Shown: one piece after another, positions 26,217 to 34,048 of the stretch
How the letters are laid out: each line of letters opens with the position of its first letter
Position numbering within the stretch: the stretch's first letter is position 1
Assembly: GCF_001645385.1 (NCBI RefSeq)
Contig: NZ_LVHI01000037.1
Location: 148,311-212,310 of the forward strand
Reading direction: 5' to 3'
Length of the DNA: 64,000 nucleotides
DNA from: Rhodococcoides kyotonense
Lineage (GTDB): Bacteria; Actinomycetota; Actinomycetes; Mycobacteriales; Mycobacteriaceae
Notes under the pieces: generated by a model
The model's database searches: none
What the model saw: only the letters and a program-made list of their open reading frames with translations
What the model was told of the DNA's origin: nothing
Position numbers and translations under genes: made by a program

Positions 26217-27179
26217 TCAGGTTGTCGTGTCAGCGGCGAATTTCTCTCGAATCTCGCGGCTGATCGCGCCGCGGTCGGCCACGGTGTACCCGTGTTCGCG
26301 AGCCCACGCGCGGATCACGGTGTTCGACGGTCCCGTCGCGGGTGGCTTCTTCGCGGGAAGCGTGGCTGTGGAGTTCATGGCGTCAGAGTCGCCGGAAATC
26401 CATGTCATCGCAGCGGCGAGATAGCGAAACGTCCACTCTTCGGCGAGCTTTCGAGTCTGCGCAAATACGATCGGCACCGTCGGGTAGCGAACCTGCAATT
26501 CTGCGAGACCGTCGGCGGCATCCTTGGCCGACACGAACTTCGACGCCAGCATCGTTGAATATTGATCCTCGACGACGACCGCGGCCCTCGGGAGCGACGC
26601 CAGATCGGCCATTGCGTAACGCAATCGACCCGACGTCATGCTCGACAGCAAGTCAGCCGCCGACTTCCGTTCGACCGATGCGACGATCTTGCCGTCGGAC
26701 ACAACCGCGTAGTCACCGCACGGAAGTGCCTGCTTCGTGGTGCGTGCGCGCTGTTGGGTGAAGCTGTACGCGTAGCGTTCGTGTGCGTCGACGACGATCT
26801 CGAGCTCCGCGATGCCCGACGCCTTCGATCGCGACGGCGCCGTGTTCGGTCTCGATTGAGTTCGGGTTCGCGGCGACTGCCAGAACACCATGTCGCGGCC
26901 GCGGGCCTTCGTGAAGACGATCTGCGATCGGTTCTCTCGACTGCGGGTGGCAACGATGTCGATCGCGGCACCGCGACGCTCGCACACCCGAAGCTCGATG
27001 CGTTCGACGATCTCGGGTTTCGTGGGCCATTCTTCGTCGGCGACGGGGTGGCAGTAGACGGCGTTGGTTCGGGGCCACACATCACGGGCCCGGAGAATCG
27101 GCACACCGGCCAGAGGGATGCGGAGTAAGTAGGGCAGCGAGGAACCCTCGTCGGGGTTCTTGGCAATCAGCAACTCCAT
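26217..27179 (-). CDS. ERCC4-type nuclease fused to an Lsr2-like DNA-binding tail
   Basis: A 320-residue protein starting MELLIAKNPD at 27179; the longer frame to 27242 has no support. The middle holds the XPF/ERCC4 nuclease core: EIVVDAHERYAYSF, then VASVERKSAADLLSSM (the ERKxxxD signature) and AAVVVEDQYS. The last 40 residues (IRAWAREHGYTVADRGAISREIREKF) match the C-terminal DNA-binding domain of Lsr2, the actinobacterial nucleoid protein that prefers A+T-rich DNA. This suggests a structure-specific nuclease guided to A+T-rich or foreign DNA; the targeting idea is inference. The gene is divergent from the lipoprotein gene. Confidence 0.85.
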   Translation of the reverse strand: MELLIAKNPDEGSSLPYLLRIPLAGVPILRARDVWPRTNAVYCHPVADEEWPTKPEIVERIELRVCERRGAAIDIVATRSRENRSQIVFTKARGRDMVFWQSPRTRTQSRPNTAPSRSKASGIAELEIVVDAHERYAYSFTQQRARTTKQALPCGDYAVVSDGKIVASVERKSAADLLSSMTSGRLRYAMADLASLPRAAVVVEDQYSTMLASKFVSAKDAADGLAELQVRYPTVPIVFAQTRKLAEEWTFRYLAAAMTWISGDSDAMNSTATLPAKKPPATGPSNTVIRAWAREHGYTVADRGAISREIREKFAADTTT

Positions 27180-27292
27180 CTTGGCGATACTGCCAGGTTC
27201 GCCGGCGTGGTCGGCTTGTTCTTGCGTCGACCGGAACCGCACCCGTCCCTGATGCGTCTAATCTGTCGACCGTCAAGACCGAGGGGGTTCGG

Positions 27293-27820
27293 GTGCGCAG
27301 GTGGGTGTTTGTGTTGTCTGCTGCTGCACTGCTGGTCGTCGCATGCGGTCGCGACGTCCAGCCTGAGGCCGCCGCCGAGCCGACGCGGTGGGATCCGTGC
27401 ACAGTCACGGATGACGTAATCGAGGCGATGGGTCTCGATCCCAGCTCGCGGAAACAGGGGTGGCAGTCGGGGGTGGTCGTCGAAGACTGGGACCTGTGCG
27501 GGTTTCGTGCGCCTCCGACCTCGCAGTCGTATTTCTTCCACATTCGTTCCTCGGATCGGCACACCATCGAGTCGATCAGGTCCGATGATTCTCGGCTGGA
27601 CCGTGTCGATCTAACTGTCAATGGGCGTGACGCGTTTCGGTATAGGACCAACGATTCGAGGGCCGTCGCTGATTGCAACGTCGCACTCCCGGTAGGGATA
27701 GGCGTAGTAGTCCTATCGGTCGACTTCGCAGGTGGGGTCGAACCGGCCGAAGATCCGTGCAAGTTGGTGGTTTCGCACGCAACGGATCTGGAACCGGTAC
27801 TGCCTTCCTCAACCCAGTAG
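27293..27820 (+). CDS. DUF3558-family lipoprotein
   Basis: A 175-residue exported lipoprotein. The signal peptide MRRWVFVLSAAALLVVACG ends in a lipobox with the Cys at residue 18. Four further Cys residues and WDPCTV are typical of DUF3558, a family of surface lipoproteins in mycolic-acid bacteria of unknown role. The GTG start has GAGGGGG upstream, and a -10-like TAATCT lies at 27259-27264. It ends 8 bases before the next gene. Confidence 0.82.
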   Translation: MRRWVFVLSAAALLVVACGRDVQPEAAAEPTRWDPCTVTDDVIEAMGLDPSSRKQGWQSGVVVEDWDLCGFRAPPTSQSYFFHIRSSDRHTIESIRSDDSRLDRVDLTVNGRDAFRYRTNDSRAVADCNVALPVGIGVVVLSVDFAGGVEPAEDPCKLVVSHATDLEPVLPSSTQ

Positions 27821-27828
27821 GAGCTACT

Positions 27829-28206
27829 GTGACCGAACCCGGTGTGCCACGCTATTGGCAAGCTCTCGCGAATGCGGCTGACAACGGACAGCTTTACCTG
27901 AACTCGGACGCAGCTGCGTCGTGCAGTCGAGCGTGTGATGAGTTCTTGGAGAAGCTGGTTGCGCACCAAGCTGCCGCGAGGCTGCTTGCCGATGTCAACG
28001 GCTTGGGTGAATTCGAGTCAGGCAGAGCGCTTCGAGTTCGGTTTGCCGAGAAGGCAGTGGGCGGCGCAAACAATCTGGTCGACGTACTTCAAAGCCACAT
28101 CGACGTGGTCACCGAGATGCAAATTGTATTCAAGAAATTCTTCGCAGACACGACAGCCGTTGATACTCGGAATTCGATGGCGATGGACCAAAATGGACCG
28201 AACTGA
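27829..28206 (+). CDS. Small helical protein paired with the DUF3558 lipoprotein
   Basis: A 125-residue, mainly alpha-helical protein without signal peptide or membrane segment. The GTG start is preceded by AGGAG 5 bases upstream and lies 8 bases after the lipoprotein stop, so the two are co-transcribed. The long amphipathic helix around LVDVLQSHIDVVTEMQIVFKKFF resembles helical hairpins of type VII secretion-associated proteins, but no WxG motif is present. Function unknown. Confidence 0.7.
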   Translation: MTEPGVPRYWQALANAADNGQLYLNSDAAASCSRACDEFLEKLVAHQAAARLLADVNGLGEFESGRALRVRFAEKAVGGANNLVDVLQSHIDVVTEMQIVFKKFFADTTAVDTRNSMAMDQNGPN

Positions 28207-28227
28207 CGTCGACACCCTTGCTGCGGT

Positions 28228-29124
28228 TCAGCCGCGAAAGTACGACCCCGACGAAAGATCCTCTGCCAGAGTTGGACCCGTCGGCTTCCAGTCGAGCAGT
28301 GCCCGAGTCCTATCACTCGACGACGAGAGATCCATCCCGAAGAACGTGCCGGCGAATCCGAAGTGCTCCGTTGCCTTCTCCGGCGCGATCGACTGAACTG
28401 GCAACCCCAGTCCACGCCCGATGGCCTCGGCGATTTCCCTCGACGACACACTGCTCTCACCGACCGCGTGCAGACGCGAGCCCGACGGCGCCTTCTCGAG
28501 CCCGAGACGAATCATCCTGGCGGCGTCGGAGCGATGTACCGCGGCCCAACCAGTCGAACCGTCGCCGACATACCCGGAGACGCCCGTCCTGCGCGCTGCG
28601 GCGACAAGGATGGAGATGAAGCCGTAGTCGCCGTCGCCGTGAACGGTCGGCGAGAACCGCAGCGCAATCGGCTTCACGCCCCGATCCGCATAGTCCAGTG
28701 CCAGGTTTTCGGCACCGCCGCGTGGAGATTCCGGACCGATGGCAGGGGAGGCGTCGTCCTCGGTGCTCGGTCGGCCCTGCGCGAGGCCGGCGATGCCCGA
28801 TGCGACAAGGAACGGACGACCGGACCCGACCAACGCGTCGCCGAGTGTCTGAACAGCAGCGCGTTCGGCGCGATTCGACTCGGCCATGTTTGCCCAGTCG
28901 TGTTTGTTCGCGAGGTGGATGACGGCGTCGGCCTCGGTAGCGCCCTTGCGCAGGCCGTCGAGGTCGTCGAGATCGCCGCGCAGTACGGCCGCACCCTTCT
29001 CGGCCAGCGTCTCTGCCGACGCATCGCTGCGAGCGAGCCCGGTGACGTCATAGCCGTGCGCGAGCAGCTCGTCGACTGCGGCCGAACCGATCCAACCCGA
29101 CGCTCCGGTGACGAAAACACGCAT
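28228..29124 (-). CDS. NAD-dependent epimerase/dehydratase-like oxidoreductase (extended SDR)
   Basis: A 298-residue Rossmann protein with the nucleotide motif TGASGWIG at residues 6-13. It lacks an obvious classical YxxxK in the usual place, so it may be an atypical extended SDR. The ATG at 29124 has AGGAGA 6 bases upstream. It is divergent from a TetR regulator across an elaborate inverted repeat, so expression is probably inducible by an unknown ligand. The substrate is not deducible. Confidence 0.85.
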   Translation of the reverse strand: MRVFVTGASGWIGSAAVDELLAHGYDVTGLARSDASAETLAEKGAAVLRGDLDDLDGLRKGATEADAVIHLANKHDWANMAESNRAERAAVQTLGDALVGSGRPFLVASGIAGLAQGRPSTEDDASPAIGPESPRGGAENLALDYADRGVKPIALRFSPTVHGDGDYGFISILVAAARRTGVSGYVGDGSTGWAAVHRSDAARMIRLGLEKAPSGSRLHAVGESSVSSREIAEAIGRGLGLPVQSIAPEKATEHFGFAGTFFGMDLSSSSDRTRALLDWKPTGPTLAEDLSSGSYFRG

Positions 29125-29162
29125 GAAGTTCTCCTATCGAAAGCTCGTCGTAAGGCGAGCGG

Positions 29163-29229
29163 ATGATGTCAGCGACTGACGTCGGTGACTGACATCAGCG
29201 TACACGTTGGTGTCAGTCGCTGTCATCAT
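29163..29229. promoter_or_regulatory. Nested inverted repeats, predicted multi-site TetR operator
   Basis: Outer arms ATGATGTCAGCGACTGAC (29163-29180) and GTCAGTCGCTGTCATCAT (29212-29229) pair at 17 of 18 positions. Inside lie CTGACATCA and TGGTGTCAG as a second imperfect pair, plus further GACTGAC-type half-sites. It fills the space between the SDR gene and the TetR gene. Confidence 0.75.
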
Positions 29230-29242
29230 TAGGATGCTTCCC

Positions 29243-29812
29243 ATGGTCCGATGGGAACCGGGTGCGAAAGAACGCCTGCGCGCAGCCGCGCTCGATCTGT
29301 ACGCCGAGCGCGGATTCGAACAGACGACGGCGACGGACATCGCGCAGGTCGCCGGCGTCACGGAACGGACGTTCTTTCGGCACTTCGCCGACAAACGCGA
29401 AGTGCTGTTCGACGGCCAGGAGCAGCTCCAGGCGGTCTTCGTCGAGGCGGTATCCAAGGCATCCGTCGAGGCGGCAACCATCGAGGTCGTCGCGCAGGCA
29501 GTTGCGTCGGGAGGCTCGTTTTTCGACGACGACCAACGGCCGCATTCGCGTACACGACAAACCGTCATCGACGCGAATCCTGGCCTGCAGGAACGAGAGT
29601 TGCTCAAACTGGCGGCGCTGGCGCGCGCAGTGGCGTCGGCGCTCACCGACCGTGGTGTGTCGGAGCCGAAGGCTGTGTTGGCCGCGGAAATCGGCGTGGC
29701 GGTCTTCGGTGTCGCCTTTCGGCAGTGGATCGCCGACGGCGAGCGTCGGTCTCTCGATGACATCGCAAAGGACCTGTTCCGCGACTTGACGGACCTTACG
29801 TCCAAAGCCTGA
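29243..29812 (+). CDS. TetR-family regulator
   Basis: A 189-residue regulator. ATG 29243 is chosen because AGGA lies 8 bases upstream; an ATG at 29234 is also in frame. The DNA-binding helix-turn-helix is classical (TATDIAQVAGVTERTFFRHFADKREVLF). The ligand domain is unassigned. It is divergent from the SDR oxidoreductase and starts 13 bases after the nested inverted repeat, so it probably represses both itself and that gene. Confidence 0.88.
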   Translation: MVRWEPGAKERLRAAALDLYAERGFEQTTATDIAQVAGVTERTFFRHFADKREVLFDGQEQLQAVFVEAVSKASVEAATIEVVAQAVASGGSFFDDDQRPHSRTRQTVIDANPGLQERELLKLAALARAVASALTDRGVSEPKAVLAAEIGVAVFGVAFRQWIADGERRSLDDIAKDLFRDLTDLTSKA

Positions 29813-29844
29813 ACCGCGTCGGTGCTTTCCGGTACCTTCCCCGC

Positions 29845-30402
29845 ATGCGACCATTGCGCTACTCCATCAACGTCACGCTCGACGGCTGCATCGACCACAC
29901 GGCGGTGACACCGGATCCGGAGATGCATCAGCACTCGGCGGACATCATCGCCCGCGCCGACGCGCTCATCCTCGGTCGAGTGACTTACCAGATGATGGAA
30001 GAGGCGTGGCGTGAACCCGGGCCCGAGATGCCCGAGTGGACGCAGCCGTTCGCCACGGCAATCGGCGCGAAGAAGAAGTATGTCGTGTCGAACACGCTTA
30101 CAAGCGTCGACTGGAATTCCGAGCTGGTGCGAAAAAATCTGAAAGAGACTGTGCAGCAACTGAAACAACAGTCCGGTGAGGGTCTGTATGTCGGCGGCGT
30201 GACTCTACCGACGGCGTTGGCCGAGATGGGATTGATCGACGAGTACGAGTTCATCGTCCATCCCCGGATCGTCGGCCACGGGCGAACGCTGTTCGAAGGG
30301 ATGAAGACGCCCCTGGATCTCGTGCCCGTCGGGCGTCAGGAATTCGCGTCGGGTGCGGTGTCGCTCAGGTACGAACCGAAACTCGGAACTGGGGCCGAGT
30401 AG
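29845..30402 (+). CDS. Dihydrofolate reductase-like (RibD C-terminal domain) protein
   Basis: A 185-residue protein of the RibD_C family: SINVTLDGCIDH, LILGRVTYQMMEEAW, and GLYVGGVTLPTALAEMGLIDEYEF. It has an NADPH-binding dihydrofolate-reductase fold but is usually not the essential reductase; many members are of unknown function. The last 67 bases overlap the end of the convergent HNH gene. The ribosome site is weak. Confidence 0.85.
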   Translation: MRPLRYSINVTLDGCIDHTAVTPDPEMHQHSADIIARADALILGRVTYQMMEEAWREPGPEMPEWTQPFATAIGAKKKYVVSNTLTSVDWNSELVRKNLKETVQQLKQQSGEGLYVGGVTLPTALAEMGLIDEYEFIVHPRIVGHGRTLFEGMKTPLDLVPVGRQEFASGAVSLRYEPKLGTGAE

Positions 30403-31478
30403 TCCTCCAACCACCTGAAGTCGATGCGTAGCGGCGTGATTTGCTTCCTCGCCAACCACATGGGTGAACCATCCGGTTGCGTTGCGTACAACCCCCTCGC
30501 GGAAGACACGACTCGTTCGTAATTGACGGGCCAATTGATTTCGGAAGCGAGGGCAGCGATGCGCGTTTGCCCGCGGTCGAGCGCCCGAATGACATGTGAC
30601 CGGTCGGGTAGCAGCTGCGACTTGCTCGAGTTGCAGGCTGGACAGGCGATGACCAGGTTCGCGAGTCCGTCGATTCCCACCCGCGACCACGGCAGAACAT
30701 GGTCGACGTGTGCATCCGTCGTGACGCGAGTGAAGCAGTAGAAGCACGTGGGGCCGAAATCCTCCATGAGCACTCGTCGCGGGCGATCCAGGCCGACCCG
30801 GTCGCTCCCGAACAGATGCGCCTCCAGGTCCGCAACGTTCTCGTCGAGAAAATGATTCTTGCGACGCACGTCCGCGACCCACGCCAACATCAACGCGGGC
30901 TTCAACAGGCCCGACAGCTGTGCGAGCGAGAAGCACACGCCCGGATAGAGCACGATGCGATTACCGTGTGCGCGCACGCTCGACAGGCTTACTTTGTCGG
31001 TCAGCCAGCTGTCGTCGAAAAGAAATGTGTCGCTGTGTAACTGGCCGGGAACACGCTGTAATCGGAACAGCGGTTGAGTGACCAGCGTCCGCTTCACCTT
31101 CTCGATCGTCGTGCCGAACAGGTCCGGGCGTCGCTGAGCTGCAATGTCGAGCGACACGTACGAGCCGCCTACCCGGGTAGCCACAGCGAGGTCACGAACA
31201 GAATCAGGAATGGTTGCTGTGGAGTTCGTGGACTGTCTTAAGTAGTGACCCTCGAAATCCCTGACTTGGCGCCAGTAGAGCCGAATTACGCGCTCGGCGA
31301 GATCGTCCAAATCCACCGGCACTGCGGCGTTTCGGTCGTCCGGCACGTTCTCGACCGCGAATTCGACCAACGCAACGAGCACCGCAAGCTTGTACGTCGC
31401 AGTACGGGCACCCGTGTCGAGGACGTTCATGAGGTGCTGACCGAGCACGAGTGGGTCGGACGGCGGGGGAAGCGTCAT
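30336..31478 (-). CDS. HNH endonuclease domain protein
   Basis: A 380-residue protein. The HNH nuclease lies near residues 245-295: CFYCFTRVTTDAHVDHVLPW then ANLVIACPACNSSKS, giving two CxxC metal pairs and the catalytic HVDH. The N-terminal 230 residues are unrecognised. Such proteins occur as standalone restriction-type nucleases; a role here is inference. It overlaps the convergent RibD_C gene by 67 bases and is divergent from the MazG-like gene with only 18 bases between starts. Confidence 0.85.
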   Translation of the reverse strand: MTLPPPSDPLVLGQHLMNVLDTGARTATYKLAVLVALVEFAVENVPDDRNAAVPVDLDDLAERVIRLYWRQVRDFEGHYLRQSTNSTATIPDSVRDLAVATRVGGSYVSLDIAAQRRPDLFGTTIEKVKRTLVTQPLFRLQRVPGQLHSDTFLFDDSWLTDKVSLSSVRAHGNRIVLYPGVCFSLAQLSGLLKPALMLAWVADVRRKNHFLDENVADLEAHLFGSDRVGLDRPRRVLMEDFGPTCFYCFTRVTTDAHVDHVLPWSRVGIDGLANLVIACPACNSSKSQLLPDRSHVIRALDRGQTRIAALASEINWPVNYERVVSSARGLYATQPDGSPMWLARKQITPLRIDFRWLEDYSAPVPSFGSYLSDTAPDANS

Positions 31479-31496
31479 ACGTGCAAACTACTTCCC

Positions 31497-31886
31497 ATGG
31501 GCAAACTTGTTCGTGATCTCATCCCGTCGATCATCGAAGCGTCGGGTCGTCGACCGGAGGTGCGTGTGCTCGACGGCGATGAGTACCTGGCAGCTCTGAC
31601 CGACAAACTGTTCGAGGAGGCACGGGAATTCCAAGCGGCAGATACCACCGACAAACCCGAGGAGCTTGCCGACGTGTTGGAAGTGGTGCGGGCACTCGCA
31701 GCGAGTATCGGCCTCGGTGTCACTGAACTCGAAGCTCTCGCAGACAAGAAGCGAGTCGAGCGAGGAGGGTTCGTCGAACGCGTGTGGCTCGAACGATCCG
31801 TTCACGGGAGGGCCGCTACGCGACCCGTGCGCGGAAAGTTGGTCCCTGGCCCAACTTTCCGCGCACGGGCGGCGCAGCCGCACTAA
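31497..31886 (+). CDS. MazG-like nucleotide pyrophosphohydrolase with repeat-encoded tail
   Basis: A 129-residue protein beginning GKLVRDLIPSIIE, typical of short phosphoribosyl-ATP/NTP pyrophosphohydrolase-like proteins. The helical metal-binding core is visible: EEAREF followed by KPEELADVLEVV. Homologues usually end soon after the sequence seen here as GGFVERVWL. In this gene the frame runs on for about 25 residues through the palindromic element at 31824-31869, and its TAA lies inside the convergent acyl-CoA ligase end. Loss of the original stop by insertion of the element is the simplest reading. Confidence 0.8.
   Translation: MGKLVRDLIPSIIEASGRRPEVRVLDGDEYLAALTDKLFEEAREFQAADTTDKPEELADVLEVVRALAASIGLGVTELEALADKKRVERGGFVERVWLERSVHGRAATRPVRGKLVPGPTFRARAAQPH
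31824..31869. terminator. Palindromic intergenic element, copy c (TCCCTGGC-loop type)
   Basis: Perfect 19-bp arms starting CCCGTGCGCGGAAAGTTGG around TCCCTGGC. It lies between the convergent MazG-like and acyl-CoA ligase genes and is translated as part of the MazG-like tail. The core differs from the AGCCCGCT type, but the outer arms are related. Confidence 0.72.
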
Positions 31887-33505
31887 ATTTCGACGACCGT
31901 CAGCCCACCTTCCGCGTGCGTGCTCCGCAGCCGCTTCTTGTCGTACTTCCCGACGCTTGTCTTGGGCACCTCGTCGATGAACGTCCACCGCTCCGGCAAC
32001 TGCCAGTGCGCGACGCGGCCGTCGAGGAACTTCTTGAGCTCGTCTGCAGTGATGCTCGCACCGTCGCGTACGACGACGGCAACCAGCGGTCGCTCGTCCC
32101 ACTTTGCGTCGGGGACACCGATGACCGCAGCCTCACGCACGTCGGGATGTTCCATGACGTGGTTCTCCAACTCGACCGACGAGATCCACTCGCCGCCGGA
32201 CTTGATGATGTCCTTGGCGCGGTCGGTCAGCGTCAGGTAGCCGCGTGACGAGATGGTGCCGACGTCACCTGTGCGCAGCCACCCGTCGTCGAACTTGTCC
32301 GACGCGTCGTTGCGGTAGTAGCTGCCCGTGATCCACGGCCCACGAACTTCGAGTTCGCCGACGCTCGTTCCGTCCCAGGGCAGTTCGGTGCCTGCGTCGT
32401 CGACGATTCTCGCCCGGACAGCAGCGATGAATCGCCCTTGCGTGCAGCGCAAGTCGAACTCTTCCTCCGGCGACAGTCCGACGTCGGGCCTGCCTGACGT
32501 ACCGACCGGCGAGGTCTCGGTCATGCCCCACGCCTGTGTGATGTGTACGCCGTACTCCTCGTGGAACGCCCGCATCAGCGACGGGGGGCAGGCACTTCCG
32601 CCGACCAACACGTCGCGCAGACACGACAGGTCGACCGGGTGCTCGGCGAGATGCGCATACAGGGCCTGCCAGATGGTCGGGACCGCCGCGGCCGCCGTCG
32701 GACGCAGCGTCGCGATCATGTCGGCAAGGGGAGCGGGCTGCAGATACTTGTCGGGCATGATCATCGACGCACCGACCATCAGCGCCGCATACGGCAGACC
32801 CCACGACATCGCGTGGAACATCGGAACGATCGCGAGCACCTTGTCGGACTGCGCCAGTCCCATGGTGTCCGACATGCACGCCTGCATCGAGTGCAACCAG
32901 ATCGAGCGATGCGAGTACACGACGCCCTTCGGATCGCCAGTAGTTCCGGACGTGTAACACATAGCGGCGGCGGATCTTTCGTCGAGCTCTGGCCAGTCGA
33001 AAGCCTCGGGCTTGCCGTCGAGCAGGGCATCGTAGTTCAGCACCTCGATGTGAGACGGCGCCTGCACGTCCGCCGGGTCGGCGCCGACGACAACTAGATA
33101 GCGGACGGTCGGCATCTGGGGAAGCAACGGCGTCAGGAGGGGGAGCAGGCTGGCGTCGGCGATGATCACTCGGTCTTCGGCGTGCTCGGCGATGTAAACG
33201 AGCTGTTCGGGGAACAGTCGGATGTTGAGGGTGTGCAACACCGCCCCCATCGCGGGCACGGCCATGTAGGCCTCCATGTGTGCCGCGTTGTTCCACATGA
33301 ACGTGGCGACGCGTTGGTCGTCGTCGATTCCGATGGAACGTAGGCCGTGCGCGAGTTGCGCTGCGCGTCGGCCCAATTGGGCGAAAGTGACAGTGCTGGG
33401 ACCGTCGTCACCCCAAGTGGTGATCCGGGCGTCGGCGTGAATCGTCGTCCCGAAGCGGACCAGCTGGCCGATCGACAGAGGGGTGTCCTGCATCGTGCTC
33501 TTCAT
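31883..33505 (-). CDS. Long- or medium-chain acyl-CoA ligase (FadD-like AMP-binding enzyme)
   Basis: A 540-residue adenylate-forming enzyme. Motifs are YTSGTTGDPKGVVYSH (phosphate loop), TQAWGMTETSP, WLRTGDVG and DRAKDIIKSGGEWIS, with the catalytic Lys in VGKYDKKRL. It activates a carboxylic acid to its CoA thioester using ATP. Full length for the family. Nothing adjacent defines the substrate. It overlaps the convergent MazG-like stop by 4 bases. Confidence 0.92.
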   Translation of the reverse strand: MKSTMQDTPLSIGQLVRFGTTIHADARITTWGDDGPSTVTFAQLGRRAAQLAHGLRSIGIDDDQRVATFMWNNAAHMEAYMAVPAMGAVLHTLNIRLFPEQLVYIAEHAEDRVIIADASLLPLLTPLLPQMPTVRYLVVVGADPADVQAPSHIEVLNYDALLDGKPEAFDWPELDERSAAAMCYTSGTTGDPKGVVYSHRSIWLHSMQACMSDTMGLAQSDKVLAIVPMFHAMSWGLPYAALMVGASMIMPDKYLQPAPLADMIATLRPTAAAAVPTIWQALYAHLAEHPVDLSCLRDVLVGGSACPPSLMRAFHEEYGVHITQAWGMTETSPVGTSGRPDVGLSPEEEFDLRCTQGRFIAAVRARIVDDAGTELPWDGTSVGELEVRGPWITGSYYRNDASDKFDDGWLRTGDVGTISSRGYLTLTDRAKDIIKSGGEWISSVELENHVMEHPDVREAAVIGVPDAKWDERPLVAVVVRDGASITADELKKFLDGRVAHWQLPERWTFIDEVPKTSVGKYDKKRLRSTHAEGGLTVVEI

Positions 33506-33616
33506 GTACGTCCTGTTCCTCCGGTGCTCGATGTGGTGCGCATCACAGAGTGCACACTACGGAACCGAACGAACGAGGCGGCAGTTTCAGTGGATCCGGG
33601 TGCGTAACGTTGTGGC

Positions 33617-34006
33617 ATGACAGCATCGTTGGAATCATTGGGCGACGAGGCCTTCGTTTCGTTGACCACCTTTCGCCGGTCGGGAGAGCCCGTCTCGACA
33701 CCCGTGTGGGTCGCGCGCGACGGTGACACGCTGGTCGTCACGACGCCGGCCGAGACCGGCAAGGTCAAGCGCATCAGAAACTCGGGCCGCGTCGAGCTGC
33801 GGCCGTGCACCCGGCGCGGCAAGGTGGCCGACGACGCCGTCGCGCTGCAGGGGCACGCGGTCATCGTCGCCGGCAATGCCGCCGATCGGGCCACCGAGAA
33901 GATCAAGAAGAAGTACGGTCTCGAATACCGCATCCTGCAGGTGCTCGAGCCGCTGATCGCCCGCGGACGGAAGGAACGGGTGATTTTGTCGATCACCACA
34001 GGGTGA
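33617..34006 (+). CDS. PPOX-class F420-dependent oxidoreductase
   Basis: A 129-residue split-barrel flavin/deazaflavin protein. Motifs seen are VSLTTFRRSGEPVSTPVWVA, TGKVKRIRNSGRVELRPCT and, near the end, KYGLEYR. This matches the actinobacterial F420-dependent or F420-binding PPOX family. Substrate unknown. The stop lies shortly before the FAD monooxygenase frame, so the two may be co-transcribed. Confidence 0.85.
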   Translation: MTASLESLGDEAFVSLTTFRRSGEPVSTPVWVARDGDTLVVTTPAETGKVKRIRNSGRVELRPCTRRGKVADDAVALQGHAVIVAGNAADRATEKIKKKYGLEYRILQVLEPLIARGRKERVILSITTG

Positions 34007-34048
34007 ATTGTGGCCGACCGGCGGCGGGAGGCCACGGCGTCGGACACG

